A stretch of 7,369 nt of DNA from Pullibacteroides sp964436335 (GCA_964436335.1 CAYTCD010000086.1:1-7369), one strand, 5' to 3'. Positions 1 to 5,872 are shown, counted from the stretch's first letter. Numbers and translations are program-made. The notes: generated by a model from the sequence alone, not told the origin.

Positions 1-356
1 ACCATAACGGGATCAATGATGCAGGGACAGGGGTATCGCTTAAGGATTTTCGCAAGCGGTCCGGCTAAAGCAGGATCGGGCAGCATACTGATTTTTATTG
101 CATTCGGGTGAATGTCGCTGCACACAGCCTCTACTTGTCGGCATACGATATCGGCGGGAACGGGAAAAACCGCTTCAACCCCCCGGGTATTCTGTACCGT
201 AACGGCACTGACGGCCGTGGCGGCATATCCCCCCAAAGCCGATATGGTTTTGATGTCGGCCTGCAGTCCGGCACCGCCTCCGCTGTCGGAGCCGGCAATA
301 CTCAAAATGCGGACCGGTTGCCAAAACGGTTGACTTGAAGATGAGAAACTTTTCAT
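1..356 (-). CDS. thiD: Hydroxymethylpyrimidine / phosphomethylpyrimidine kinase ThiD, N-terminal part (cut by window edge)
   Basis: Translating the minus strand from the ATG at 356-354 gives 118 codons without a stop before the window ends. After a short leader (MKSFSSSSQPFWQPVR) comes the ThiD signature ILSIAGSDSGGGAGLQADIK at about residues 17-36, then a Y-AATAVSAVTVQNT stretch and, near the edge, the IIDPVMV strand. These are hallmarks of the ribokinase-fold HMP-P kinase family, which phosphorylates 4-amino-5-hydroxymethyl-2-methylpyrimidine (phosphate) with ATP in the cytoplasm to supply the pyrimidine half of thiamine pyrophosphate. Typical members are about 260-270 residues, so slightly under half is visible. 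The catalytic C-terminal half lies outside, so whether the gene is intact or fused (for example to thiE) cannot be judged. The start lies 52 bases downstream of tRNA-Arg on the same strand with no clear promoter between, so co-transcription with the tRNA is possible. Family assignment is secure. Confidence 0.95.
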   Translation of the reverse strand, partial: MKSFSSSSQPFWQPVRILSIAGSDSGGGAGLQADIKTISALGGYAATAVSAVTVQNTRGVEAVFPVPADIVCRQVEAVCSDIHPNAIKISMLPDPALAGPLAKILKRYPCPCIIDPVM

Positions 357-408
357 AAGGCAAAAGAAAAGTTTTGGGAAGAAAAAACGCAAAGAAAAAG
401 AAAGGAAG

Positions 409-480
409 TGAACCCGAGGGGAGTCGAACCCCTATCGTCAGAACCGGAATCTGAAATTCTATCCATTGAACTACGGGTCC
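409..480 (-). tRNA. tRNA-Arg (anticodon CCG)
   Basis: The minus strand folds into a complete 72-nt cloverleaf. The acceptor stem pairs GGACCCG with CGGGTTC (one G-T pair), followed by discriminator A at 409. The D-arm is GTTC/GAAT around AATGGATA. The anticodon stem is TCAGA/TCTGA with loop TTCCGGT, giving anticodon CCG, which reads the arginine codon CGG. The variable loop is CGAT, and the T-arm is AGGGG-TTCGACT-CCCCT. No CCA is encoded at the 3' end, so it must be added after transcription. It is transcribed toward thiD. Confidence 0.95.
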
Positions 481-493
481 CTGATTTGGAACG

Positions 494-501
494 CGAAAGT
501 A
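494..501 (-). promoter_or_regulatory. Possible -7 promoter element for tRNA-Arg
   Basis: On the minus strand TACTTTCG matches the Bacteroidota -7 consensus TAnnTTTG at all but one defined position. It ends 13 bases before the mature tRNA 5' end, which would give a short leader. No good TTG-type -33 box is visible at the expected distance (the area is an A/T run), so this is tentative. Confidence 0.35.
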
Positions 502-531
502 CAAAAAAAAATCCATCTGCGGGATTTCCGT

Positions 532-539
532 TAATTTTG
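532..539 (+). promoter_or_regulatory. -7 promoter element (TAnnTTTG) of the M49 peptidase gene
   Basis: TAATTTTG is an exact match to the Bacteroidota sigma -7 consensus TAnnTTTG. Transcription would begin around 545, leaving a leader of roughly 50 nt before the ATG at 594. No TTG -33 box is seen 19-21 bp upstream, so the call rests on the -7 box and on its position in a divergent intergenic region. Confidence 0.55.
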
Positions 540-593
540 TACGTCTGCGGTGTGCATTTTCATTCAAGCGTACCGTATTAAAACCCATAAAAG

Positions 594-2624
594 ATGGAAA
601 ACAAGAAAACAGAAGACAACTTTCGCTATACGATAGACCGATTTGCCGATTTAAAAGTGATGCGTTACCGTGTACCGGATTGGGAAAAACTTTCTCTACG
701 GCAAAAAGAACATCTGTATTATCTGAGTCAGGCTGCCAATGCGGGACGGGATATTCTCTACGCACAGAATTACAGGTATAATATTTTGATAAAGCGAACA
801 TTGGAAGCTGTTTATAGGACTTATACGGGAAATCGGACTACGGCGGCATTCAAGGAATTCGAGGTGTATCTGAAACGATTCTGGTTCAGCAACGGTATCC
901 ATCACCATTATGCATGTGACAAGTTTTTGCCTGGATTCGCACCGGAATATCTGCAAGAATTGTTGGAAAATTCTGATTTGAGTCTGGTTTTTGCGCAGTT
1001 GGCCGCCTGTGCCATGCCGGAATATAGGTTACGGAATACAGTGGATTTGCAGACGTTTTTGAAGCCGTTGTTGTTCAATGCGGAAGTGGCGGGAAAACGG
1101 ATTAACCTCAATCCTGAAAAGGGGTTGGTGGAGACTTCGGCTTGTAATTATTACGCAGGGGTATCTACTTTGGAGGCGGAAGATTTTTATGCGAGGCAGA
1201 AAATCGGATATGAAAAAGCGAATCCGCAGGCAAAAACGCATCCTTTGTCTTATGGCTTAAACAGTCGTTTGGTGAAAAACGGTGAAAAGGTGGAAGAGCA
1301 GGTTTGTCGGGTAGGTGGTTTATATTCTGAAGCACTCGAAAAAATTGTGTTTTGGCTGGAAAAGGCGGTTGGAACGGCAGAGTCGGACAGACAGCGGGCT
1401 CATATCGAGATGCTGATAAGTTATTATAAAAGCGGAAACCTTGCCTTGTGGGATACTTACAATGTGCTGTGGGTTGAAGATGCGGACAGTTTTACCGATT
1501 ATAACAACGGTTTTATTGAAACCTATGGTGATCCGCTTGGAATCAAGGCCAGTTGGGAAGCTATCGCGGATTTTTGCAATGAAGAAGCCACGCGTCGGAC
1601 CCGTATCATCAGTGGAAACGCACAGTGGTTCGAAGATCATTCGCCGGTGGATGATCGTTTTAAGAAAGACAAGGTAAAGGGAGTGAGCGCCAAGGTGATT
1701 ACGGTGGTGCAACTAGGCGGTGATTGTTTTCCCACACCACCCATCGGTATCAACCTGCCTAATGCGGATTGGATTCGCCATGAACATGGTTCCAAATCGG
1801 TAACGATAGAAAACCTTACCGATGCCTACGACAAGAGTGCCAGGGAACTGGGTGGGATGTTGGAGGAATTTGCATTCGATGAGGCTGAGATTTCCCGTGC
1901 CCGCAAGTATTCTTCTGTGGGAGGCAACCTACATACGGACTTGCATGAATGTTTGGGGCATGGTTCGGGTAGGATTCTTCCGGGTGTTTCGCCGGATGCG
2001 CTTAAAAATTACGCTTCCACTTTGGAGGAAGCCAGAGCGGATTTGTTCGCCCTTTATTATTTGGCCGATCCCAAAATGCAGGCGTTGGGATTGGTGGAAG
2101 ATGAAGAAGTTTATAGGTCCGAATACGATGCGTATGTGCGCAACGGACTGATGACCCAATTGGTGCGGGTGGAATTGGGTAAGGATATAGAGGAAGCACA
2201 TATGCGCAACCGTAGCCTGATCGCGCATTGGGTCTATGAGAAGGGTAGGACGGACAAGGTTGTGGAACGTATTGAGCGGAATGGGAAAACGTATTTCCGT
2301 ATCAACGACTATGAACGCTTGCGCGCTTTGTTTGCTGAATTATTGGCAGAGGTGCAGCGCATCAAATCGGAAGGCGATTATATGGCGGGCAGTGCCTTGG
2401 TTGAAACTTACGGTATCAAGGTGGATGCCGCTTTACACAAGGAAGTGCTGGAACGTTATGAACGATTGAATCTTGCACCTTACGGCGGTTTTGTAAATCC
2501 GGAATTGCATCCTGTTTACGATAGGACAGGAAAATTGCAGGACGTGGCGATTTCCTATCCTGATGATTTTGCGGAACAGATGATGGCTTATGCGGAACGA
2601 TATTCGAGCCTGCCGATTCTGTAA
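594..2624 (+). CDS. Dipeptidyl peptidase III, zinc metallopeptidase family M49
   Basis: The 676-residue protein carries both M49 zinc signatures: HECLGH at residues 451-456 (two His ligands and the catalytic Glu452) and EEARAD at 478-483, where Glu479 is the expected third ligand. The 28-residue spacing between His451 and Glu479 and the total length agree with the bacterial DPP III described from Bacteroides thetaiotaomicron. M49 enzymes remove dipeptides from the N-terminus of short oligopeptides, so a role in peptide turnover is likely. There is no signal peptide or lipobox at the N-terminus (MENKKTEDNF), which suggests a cytoplasmic enzyme. The ATG at 594 is the first in-frame start after the promoter-like box at 532-539. 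The gene appears monocistronic: the next gene is 317 bases away behind a probable terminator. Such proteins are sometimes mislabelled as dihydrofolate reductase in databases; nothing here supports that name. Confidence 0.95.
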   Translation: MENKKTEDNFRYTIDRFADLKVMRYRVPDWEKLSLRQKEHLYYLSQAANAGRDILYAQNYRYNILIKRTLEAVYRTYTGNRTTAAFKEFEVYLKRFWFSNGIHHHYACDKFLPGFAPEYLQELLENSDLSLVFAQLAACAMPEYRLRNTVDLQTFLKPLLFNAEVAGKRINLNPEKGLVETSACNYYAGVSTLEAEDFYARQKIGYEKANPQAKTHPLSYGLNSRLVKNGEKVEEQVCRVGGLYSEALEKIVFWLEKAVGTAESDRQRAHIEMLISYYKSGNLALWDTYNVLWVEDADSFTDYNNGFIETYGDPLGIKASWEAIADFCNEEATRRTRIISGNAQWFEDHSPVDDRFKKDKVKGVSAKVITVVQLGGDCFPTPPIGINLPNADWIRHEHGSKSVTIENLTDAYDKSARELGGMLEEFAFDEAEISRARKYSSVGGNLHTDLHECLGHGSGRILPGVSPDALKNYASTLEEARADLFALYYLADPKMQALGLVEDEEVYRSEYDAYVRNGLMTQLVRVELGKDIEEAHMRNRSLIAHWVYEKGRTDKVVERIERNGKTYFRINDYERLRALFAELLAEVQRIKSEGDYMAGSALVETYGIKVDAALHKEVLERYERLNLAPYGGFVNPELHPVYDRTGKLQDVAISYPDDFAEQMMAYAERYSSLPIL

Positions 2625-2671
2625 GTTTGGGGAATATGTTTTTTTGTTGATCCAAGTGCATGCTGTTGGGC

Positions 2672-2700
2672 GGCACCGCATCAACGGTGTTCTTTATTTT
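2672..2700 (+). terminator. Probable terminator of the M49 peptidase gene
   Basis: CACCG (2674-2678) pairs perfectly with CGGTG (2685-2689) around the 6-nt loop CATCAA. Two G-T pairs can extend the stem outward, and the T-rich tail TTCTTTATTTT follows at once. It lies about 50 bases after the peptidase stop. The stem is short and the T-run is interrupted, so strength is uncertain. The same bases can also join a different fold (2646-2685). Confidence 0.4.
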
Positions 2701-2728
2701 GAAATCTTTCGTTATCGGTTAAAAGTAT

Positions 2729-2785
2729 AAAGAGGGGTGAGCCGTAGGTAACCAATCCTGCACCTGAAGCCAACACTCTTTTTTT
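2729..2785 (+). ncRNA. Possible small structured RNA ending in a T-run
   Basis: This stretch can fold as nested helices. The outer stem is AAAGAG (2729-2734) with CTCTTT (2776-2781). Inside, GGTG (2736-2739) and TAGG (2745-2748) pair with the continuous segment CCTGCACC (2757-2764), with a 5-nt bulge on the left and an 8-nt apical loop TAACCAAT. Seven T residues (2779-2785) end it, as expected for an intrinsic 3' end. There is no open reading frame of note. A truncated promoter-like TATTTTG lies at 2695-2701, so a transcript could begin near 2707. I cannot assign it to a named RNA family: it lacks the SRP RNA tetraloop region, tmRNA features and any riboswitch core I recognise. It could also be only a second terminator. 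Confidence 0.35.
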
Positions 2786-2941
2786 ATTTCCATGCTATAT
2801 CATCGAACTGTTCGTAAAACGGTGGATGGAGAAATTCGTTTTGCTTTCTTTATTCAATAATTTGTTATAATATTGTAGGCGGATTTTTAACACACCATTG
2901 AAATCCTGATAATGATAGTTTAACCATAAAATAAAACAAAG
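2786..2941. other. AT-rich leader region before the lipoprotein gene
   Basis: No gene is seen here; the only ORF is a 22-codon one at 2792 without support. Weak promoter candidates for the gene at 2942 are TAATATTG (2868-2875, 7 of 8 against TAnnTTTG) and the overlapping TATAAT at 2866-2871. Neither has a convincing upstream box at the right spacing. The last 20 bases before the ATG are A-rich, which is usual before Bacteroidota start codons in place of a Shine-Dalgarno site. Confidence 0.4.
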
Positions 2942-3454
2942 ATGAAAAAAGCATTTTCAATTTTGACGGGCTTGGCTCTGTCGTTGGCATTGTTAACAAG
3001 TTGCGAGAAAAATCCCGAAACGGATTCCAACAACGGTATAAGCGATGCAGGTGCCATTACCGGTATGCTGAAAGATGTTGAAACCGGGAAAACCCTATCT
3101 AATAAATTCATAACTTTATCTACTAGCACTGGAGCATCTTTGAAGCTATCAACCAAGACGGATGCAGAAGGCAGATTTTTGTTCGGGCATATACCACCAA
3201 GTTTAGATTATACCATTTACAAGGTATGTGATGAAGAATATTTTTATGATGTAGTTTATTTGTCCGTAGACGGAAAAGTACGGAATCTCACGGGGATTGA
3301 TGATGAAGATGATGCTAATGAAACTATCTATTATAAAGATAAGTACCAATACTTTTCGATTAAAGCAGGGCAAATCCGGGAAGTGGAAATCCGGGTAAAA
3401 AAAAGACATTTACGAGGAAGAAGACTAATATTGAATGCCGTACCGGCAGGTTAA
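2942..3454 (+). CDS. Small lipoprotein with carboxypeptidase-regulatory-like (Ig-fold) domain
   Basis: The 170-residue product begins with a classic lipoprotein signal: MKK, a hydrophobic core (residues 4-18) and the lipobox LTSC with Cys21 as the lipidated residue. The following EKNPETD is acidic, compatible with the export signal that sends Bacteroidota lipoproteins to the surface, though it is not a clear match. Residues about 38-80 (ITGMLKDVETGKTL, then TDAEGRFLFGHIPPSLDYT) follow the carboxypeptidase regulatory-like pattern, G-x-V-x-D-x-x-TG-x-x-L then TDxxGxFxFxxIPP, a beta-sandwich often found in surface lipoproteins and SusC-type receptors. The remaining part contains an acidic loop (DDEDDANE) and a basic C-terminus (VKKRHLRGRR). 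No catalytic residues are evident, and the function is unknown. A binding or structural envelope role is the most that can be inferred. The gene is visibly AT-richer than those from 4464 onward. Confidence 0.8.
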   Translation: MKKAFSILTGLALSLALLTSCEKNPETDSNNGISDAGAITGMLKDVETGKTLSNKFITLSTSTGASLKLSTKTDAEGRFLFGHIPPSLDYTIYKVCDEEYFYDVVYLSVDGKVRNLTGIDDEDDANETIYYKDKYQYFSIKAGQIREVEIRVKKRHLRGRRLILNAVPAG

Positions 3455-3477
3455 ATAGTATTTGCCTGTCGGTACGG
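3438..3477 (+). repeat. Long hairpin spanning the lipoprotein stop codon
   Basis: CCGTACCGGCAGG (3438-3450) pairs with CCTGTCGGTACGG (3465-3477) over 13 positions with one G-T pair. Inside, AAAT/ATTT can add four more pairs around AGT. The left arm is in the last codons of the lipoprotein gene and the TAA stop is in the loop. No T-run follows on either strand (ATTAAAATAC on the plus strand), so it is not a standard intrinsic terminator. It may be an RNA-stability or processing hairpin between the lipoprotein and the gene at 3494. Confidence 0.7.
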
Positions 3478-3493
3478 ATTAAAATACAATATC

Positions 3494-4267
3494 GTGAAAA
3501 AGGAATTAAGGGAATGGGCGGAGAAATATGTGCCCCAATTCAATGAATTAGCTCAGAAATACAATACATGTTATTACACGCAGTCGCCCTTAGATAAAGT
3601 GGAAACCTCGCCGGAATTGATGGTTATCGGCATCAATCCTGCCGGCACTTTCGGCGGAGGGGTGGATGTGAAAGATGCCGATACTTTCATGAAAGGAAAT
3701 CCGTGTTGGAGTCAACGATTCACCGCAGAAGGAAGAATGGCTGCAGATTGGGAAAGGTTTTTATGGAATGCACGTCTCTTTTTAGGATTTGGGGAAAGAT
3801 ATAAGGTTAGTCCGATAGACGACGATAGCAAAACGGTATGGACCAATCTCACGCCTTTTCCTTCACCCAAAGGTTCCAAAGATTTAAAGAGCGAGGTATT
3901 GACCGTGGGGATAGAAAGCACCTTGGAATTGATAACGGTACTCAAACCCAAGAGAATTGTATTTATGGGCGTTGGAGATTTCAAGGTATTGGATAATTGT
4001 TGTCAGAATATGGGACACGCGATAGAGCATCTCCGTATCGTGGATAGTTATAGTTTGGAAATAGGAAGTCTCGACAATATTCCTTTTGCGGTCATTCCTC
4101 ATCCATGTTCCTCCAAATGGCCTTTGAGCCACAAATTCACTTCTGCTTTTGTTCTCACTCACAAACTTTCCGCTATCGAGGTAAAAGGAAAGATGAGACC
4201 ACTTAAAGAGGTGGCAAAAGTCATGAAAGATGAACTTCGCGCATGGAAAAAGATTCCTATCGAATAA
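3494..4267 (+). CDS. Uracil-DNA glycosylase-superfamily-like protein, uncharacterised
   Basis: The 257-residue protein has the two landmarks of the UDG fold. A motif-1-like loop, VIGINPAGTFGGG, is at residues 44-56, resembling the GINPG loop of the MUG/TDG group with Asn48 in the water-activating position. A motif-2-like HPCSSKW begins at His203, where UDGs place the HPS-type loop that intercalates into DNA. Between them VWTNLTPFPSPKG and the strand RIVFMGVG fit the alternating strand pattern of the superfamily. Family members excise deaminated bases, but I do not recognise this one as a characterised enzyme, so substrate and activity are inferred only. The start is GTG at 3494: there is no in-frame ATG before codon 43, and starting there would remove the N-terminal region. 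It begins 39 bases after the lipoprotein stop without an obvious promoter, so the two may share a transcript. A strong terminator follows. Confidence 0.7.
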   Translation: MKKELREWAEKYVPQFNELAQKYNTCYYTQSPLDKVETSPELMVIGINPAGTFGGGVDVKDADTFMKGNPCWSQRFTAEGRMAADWERFLWNARLFLGFGERYKVSPIDDDSKTVWTNLTPFPSPKGSKDLKSEVLTVGIESTLELITVLKPKRIVFMGVGDFKVLDNCCQNMGHAIEHLRIVDSYSLEIGSLDNIPFAVIPHPCSSKWPLSHKFTSAFVLTHKLSAIEVKGKMRPLKEVAKVMKDELRAWKKIPIE

Positions 4268-4287
4268 AGAAACGTTCAGAATGCATT

Positions 4288-4319
4288 AAAAAGGACGGCC
4301 TTGCGGTCGTCCTTTTTTT
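4288..4319 (+). terminator. Intrinsic terminator after the UDG-like gene
   Basis: AAAAAGGACGGCC (4288-4300) pairs with GGTCGTCCTTTTT (4305-4317) over 13 positions (one G-T pair) around the tetraloop TTGC, and the T-run extends to 4319. It starts 20 bases after the UDG-like stop. The A-run on the left arm means it could also act on minus-strand transcripts. It separates the transcript from the GC-richer block downstream. Confidence 0.92.
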
Positions 4320-4384
4320 GTTCTCGTTGCTCGGTATCAGCAACATCGGTAAGGCGCATCTTGCCGTCGGCGGCGTGCATTTTC

Positions 4385-4409
4385 AAACCGTGACAATCCG
4401 TCACGGTTT
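4385..4409. repeat. Perfect 10-bp inverted repeat upstream of the deoxyinosine glycosylase gene
   Basis: AAACCGTGAC (4385-4394) and GTCACGGTTT (4400-4409) are exact inverted copies separated by AATCC. The repeat ends 26 bases before the -7-like box at 4436, so it overlaps or abuts the region where an activator or repressor dimer would bind. No T-run follows, so it is not an intrinsic terminator. It could be an operator or an RNA hairpin; nothing in the window shows which. Confidence 0.6.
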
Positions 4410-4435
4410 CAATGGAAACAATCCCCAAAACTCCG

Positions 4436-4443
4436 TACCTTTA
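4436..4443 (+). promoter_or_regulatory. -7-like promoter element of the deoxyinosine glycosylase gene
   Basis: TACCTTTA matches TAnnTTTG except at the last base. It lies 20 bases before the ATG at 4464, giving a leader of about 15 nt, similar to that predicted for the araC gene downstream. No -33 TTG is visible. Confidence 0.45.
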
Positions 4444-4463
4444 CGAGTTCTCAAAGGCAAGAT

Positions 4464-4946
4464 ATGGACTATAAATTTTCGTTTGCACCCTTGGTGGGGG
4501 AAGACGCCCGCGTGCTGGTGCTCGGGTCGATTCCGGGCGACCGCTCATTGGCCTTGAACGAGTATTACGGGCATCCGCAGAACCGTTTTTGGCGTGTCGT
4601 AGCGAGGCTTTGCGAACAGGAGGTTCCGCGCACATACCCCGAAAAAAGGGAAATGTTGCGCCAAAACGGCATCGCCCTTTGGGACGTGGCGCACCAGGCC
4701 GTCCGTCCGGGCAGCATGGACAGCGATATCCGCGATGAAAAGCCCAACGATATTCCCGCTTTGGCGGCATCCCTGCCGCAACTGCACACGATAGCGTTCA
4801 ACGGAAAGACGGCGGAACGCCTCCACGACAAATATTTTTCCCGCGCCGCGAACCTGCGGTATCTTTCGATGCCCAGCACCAGCCCCGCCAACGCCGCCTT
4901 CTCATTGGAGAAGCTCTGCGAACATTGGGGGAGGATACTGTTTTAA
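4464..4946 (+). CDS. DNA-deoxyinosine (hypoxanthine) glycosylase, UDG superfamily family 6
   Basis: The 160-residue protein shows the family-6 pattern. VLVLGSIPGDRSL (residues 17-29) is the altered motif 1 with Ser22 in place of the usual Asn/Asp region. EYYGHPQNRFW (33-43) contains the conserved Asn (here Asn40) that published work on this family implicates in catalysis. MPSTSPANA (136-144) is the motif-2 loop, and the C-terminus has the usual short W-containing helix (EHWGRIL). Length fits the family. The enzymes remove hypoxanthine, the product of adenine deamination, from DNA and leave an abasic site for repair. The ATG at 4464 follows the -7-like box at 4436-4443. A strong terminator upstream and a separate promoter downstream indicate its own transcription unit. 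It is GC-richer than the genes before 4320. Assignment rests on motif recognition; activity on other deaminated bases is possible. Confidence 0.88.
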   Translation: MDYKFSFAPLVGEDARVLVLGSIPGDRSLALNEYYGHPQNRFWRVVARLCEQEVPRTYPEKREMLRQNGIALWDVAHQAVRPGSMDSDIRDEKPNDIPALAASLPQLHTIAFNGKTAERLHDKYFSRAANLRYLSMPSTSPANAAFSLEKLCEHWGRILF

Positions 4947-4953
4947 ACTATTT

Positions 4954-4973
4954 TTTGAGCCGCACAACAAAGC
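4954..4973 (+). promoter_or_regulatory. Candidate AraC-protein operator, copy 1 (araC promoter)
   Basis: TTTGAGCCGCACAACAAAGC begins 8 bases after the glycosylase stop and ends 19 bp before the -7 box at 4993. A copy with 19 of 20 bases identical lies at 5834-5853 with exactly the same 19-bp spacing to its own -7 box. The 3' end of the site sits where a -33 box should be and no TTG is present there, as at activator-dependent promoters. Confidence 0.65.
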
Positions 4974-4992
4974 TTTCCTCAAAACAAATTCC

Positions 4993-5000
4993 TATTTTTG
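4993..5000 (+). promoter_or_regulatory. -7 promoter element of the araC-family gene
   Basis: TATTTTTG is an exact TAnnTTTG match. It predicts a start of transcription near 5005-5007, about 15 nt before the ATG at 5021, and argues against the longer reading frame that opens with TTG at 4925, upstream of this box. Confidence 0.65.
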
Positions 5001-5020
5001 CCCTGAATAGGATTGCTTCT

Positions 5021-5866
5021 ATGGAAAATTTGGAAGTTTTCGATTGTGCGAACACCTTTATCGCCAGTTATTTTACGGATGACCGCGGGTGTGCCCATTG
5101 TTGCCGGGAACATACGCTCATTTACCTGCATTCCGGGGAACTGGAAATTACAGACAGCAACCGCAAGACCATTCTACATTCCGGCGATTGTGCTTTCATG
5201 CGCCGAGACAACAACCTCTGGCTTCAGAAACGGGTCAAGGACGGAACGCCCTATCATTCCATCGTGCTGAAATTCAATCGTGAGCTCCTTCATGATTTTT
5301 ACCGCACGCTCAACCGCAAGGACTTACCCACAGAAGCCATCCGAAACAAACGCAGTCTTTATGTAATGCCCCCACATCGTGCAGACATAAAGACACTGTT
5401 CGCATCCATTCTGCCTTGCTTTGAAACGGGATTCCAACCATCGGAAGAATGGCTCAAACACAAAATGACAGAAGGAATACAGACCGTACTCCATACCGAC
5501 ATCAACCTCTATGCTTCGCTATTCGATTTCATCGACCCGTGGAAAATAGACTTGATGGATTTCATGGAGAACAACTATATGAAAGACCTTTCCTTGACCG
5601 AAATGGCTTATTATACAGGCAGAAGTTTATCGACATTCAAGCGGGATTTCAAGAAATACTCGGATCTCACGCCCGAGAAATGGTTGATCCGCCGCCGGCT
5701 CTCCGCCGCACGGGAGTTGATAAGGAACGGCCATCGGCACGTATCGCAAGCGTGTTTCGATGTGGGTTTCCGCAATCTGTCCCATTTTTCAAAGATCTAC
5801 AAGGAAACCTTCGGCCTTGCACCGACCGCAGAATTTGAACCGCACAACAAAGCATATATGGCTTAA
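5021..5866 (+). CDS. AraC-family transcriptional regulator
   Basis: The 281-residue protein has the AraC layout. An N-terminal cupin-like sensor domain (LHSGELEITDSN then TILHSGDCAFMRRDN, roughly residues 35-70) is followed by a linker, then a C-terminal pair of helix-turn-helix motifs. The first is LSLTEMAYYTGRSLSTFKRDF at 190-210, and the second lies at about 237-270 with the family signature ACFDVGFRNLSHFSKIYKETFG. It should bind DNA and act as an activator; its ligand is unknown. I start it at the ATG 5021 because the perfect -7 box at 4993-5000 is just upstream. The open frame extends back to a TTG at 4925 inside the preceding gene, but that extension is probably untranslated. The same 20-bp element lies before its own promoter and before the next gene, suggesting autoregulation and control of the downstream pair. 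Its 3' end holds the second copy. Confidence 0.93.
   Translation: MENLEVFDCANTFIASYFTDDRGCAHCCREHTLIYLHSGELEITDSNRKTILHSGDCAFMRRDNNLWLQKRVKDGTPYHSIVLKFNRELLHDFYRTLNRKDLPTEAIRNKRSLYVMPPHRADIKTLFASILPCFETGFQPSEEWLKHKMTEGIQTVLHTDINLYASLFDFIDPWKIDLMDFMENNYMKDLSLTEMAYYTGRSLSTFKRDFKKYSDLTPEKWLIRRRLSAARELIRNGHRHVSQACFDVGFRNLSHFSKIYKETFGLAPTAEFEPHNKAYMA
5834..5853 (+). promoter_or_regulatory. Candidate AraC-protein operator, copy 2 (acetyltransferase promoter)
   Basis: TTTGAACCGCACAACAAAGC differs from copy 1 (4954-4973) at a single base. It lies inside the last codons of the araC gene and ends 19 bp before the -7 box at 5873. In this copy the sequence is read as FEPHNKA; at copy 1 the open frame reads it differently, so protein constraint does not explain the match. 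Confidence 0.65.
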
Positions 5867-5872
5867 ACCGTA

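Noticed and set aside
175..801. Minus-strand ORF of 208 codons
   Set aside because: It crosses the tRNA, the divergent promoter region and the start of the M49 gene, and it runs antisense to that gene. Its protein shows no recognisable domain. The real minus-strand gene here is thiD in another frame.
4326..4344. Short inverted repeat GTTGCT/AGCAAC after the terminator
   Set aside because: It has only six base pairs with a 7-nt spacer, no T-run and no link to a promoter. Repeats of this size are expected by chance.
4243..4557. Plus-strand ORF of 104 codons across the terminator
   Set aside because: It reads through the 4288-4319 terminator hairpin and the palindrome and into the glycosylase gene in another frame. 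The hydrophobic stretch it encodes is produced by the T-run.
4441..4891. Three long minus-strand ORFs opposite the deoxyinosine glycosylase gene
   Set aside because: They are antisense shadows produced by the GC-rich codon use of the glycosylase gene. Their proteins show no family signature and have no promoter.
4925..5020. TTG-started N-terminal extension of the AraC protein (32 residues)
   Set aside because: It would begin inside the preceding gene and upstream of the perfect -7 box at 4993-5000. The sequence it covers contains the operator-like repeat and has no domain of its own.
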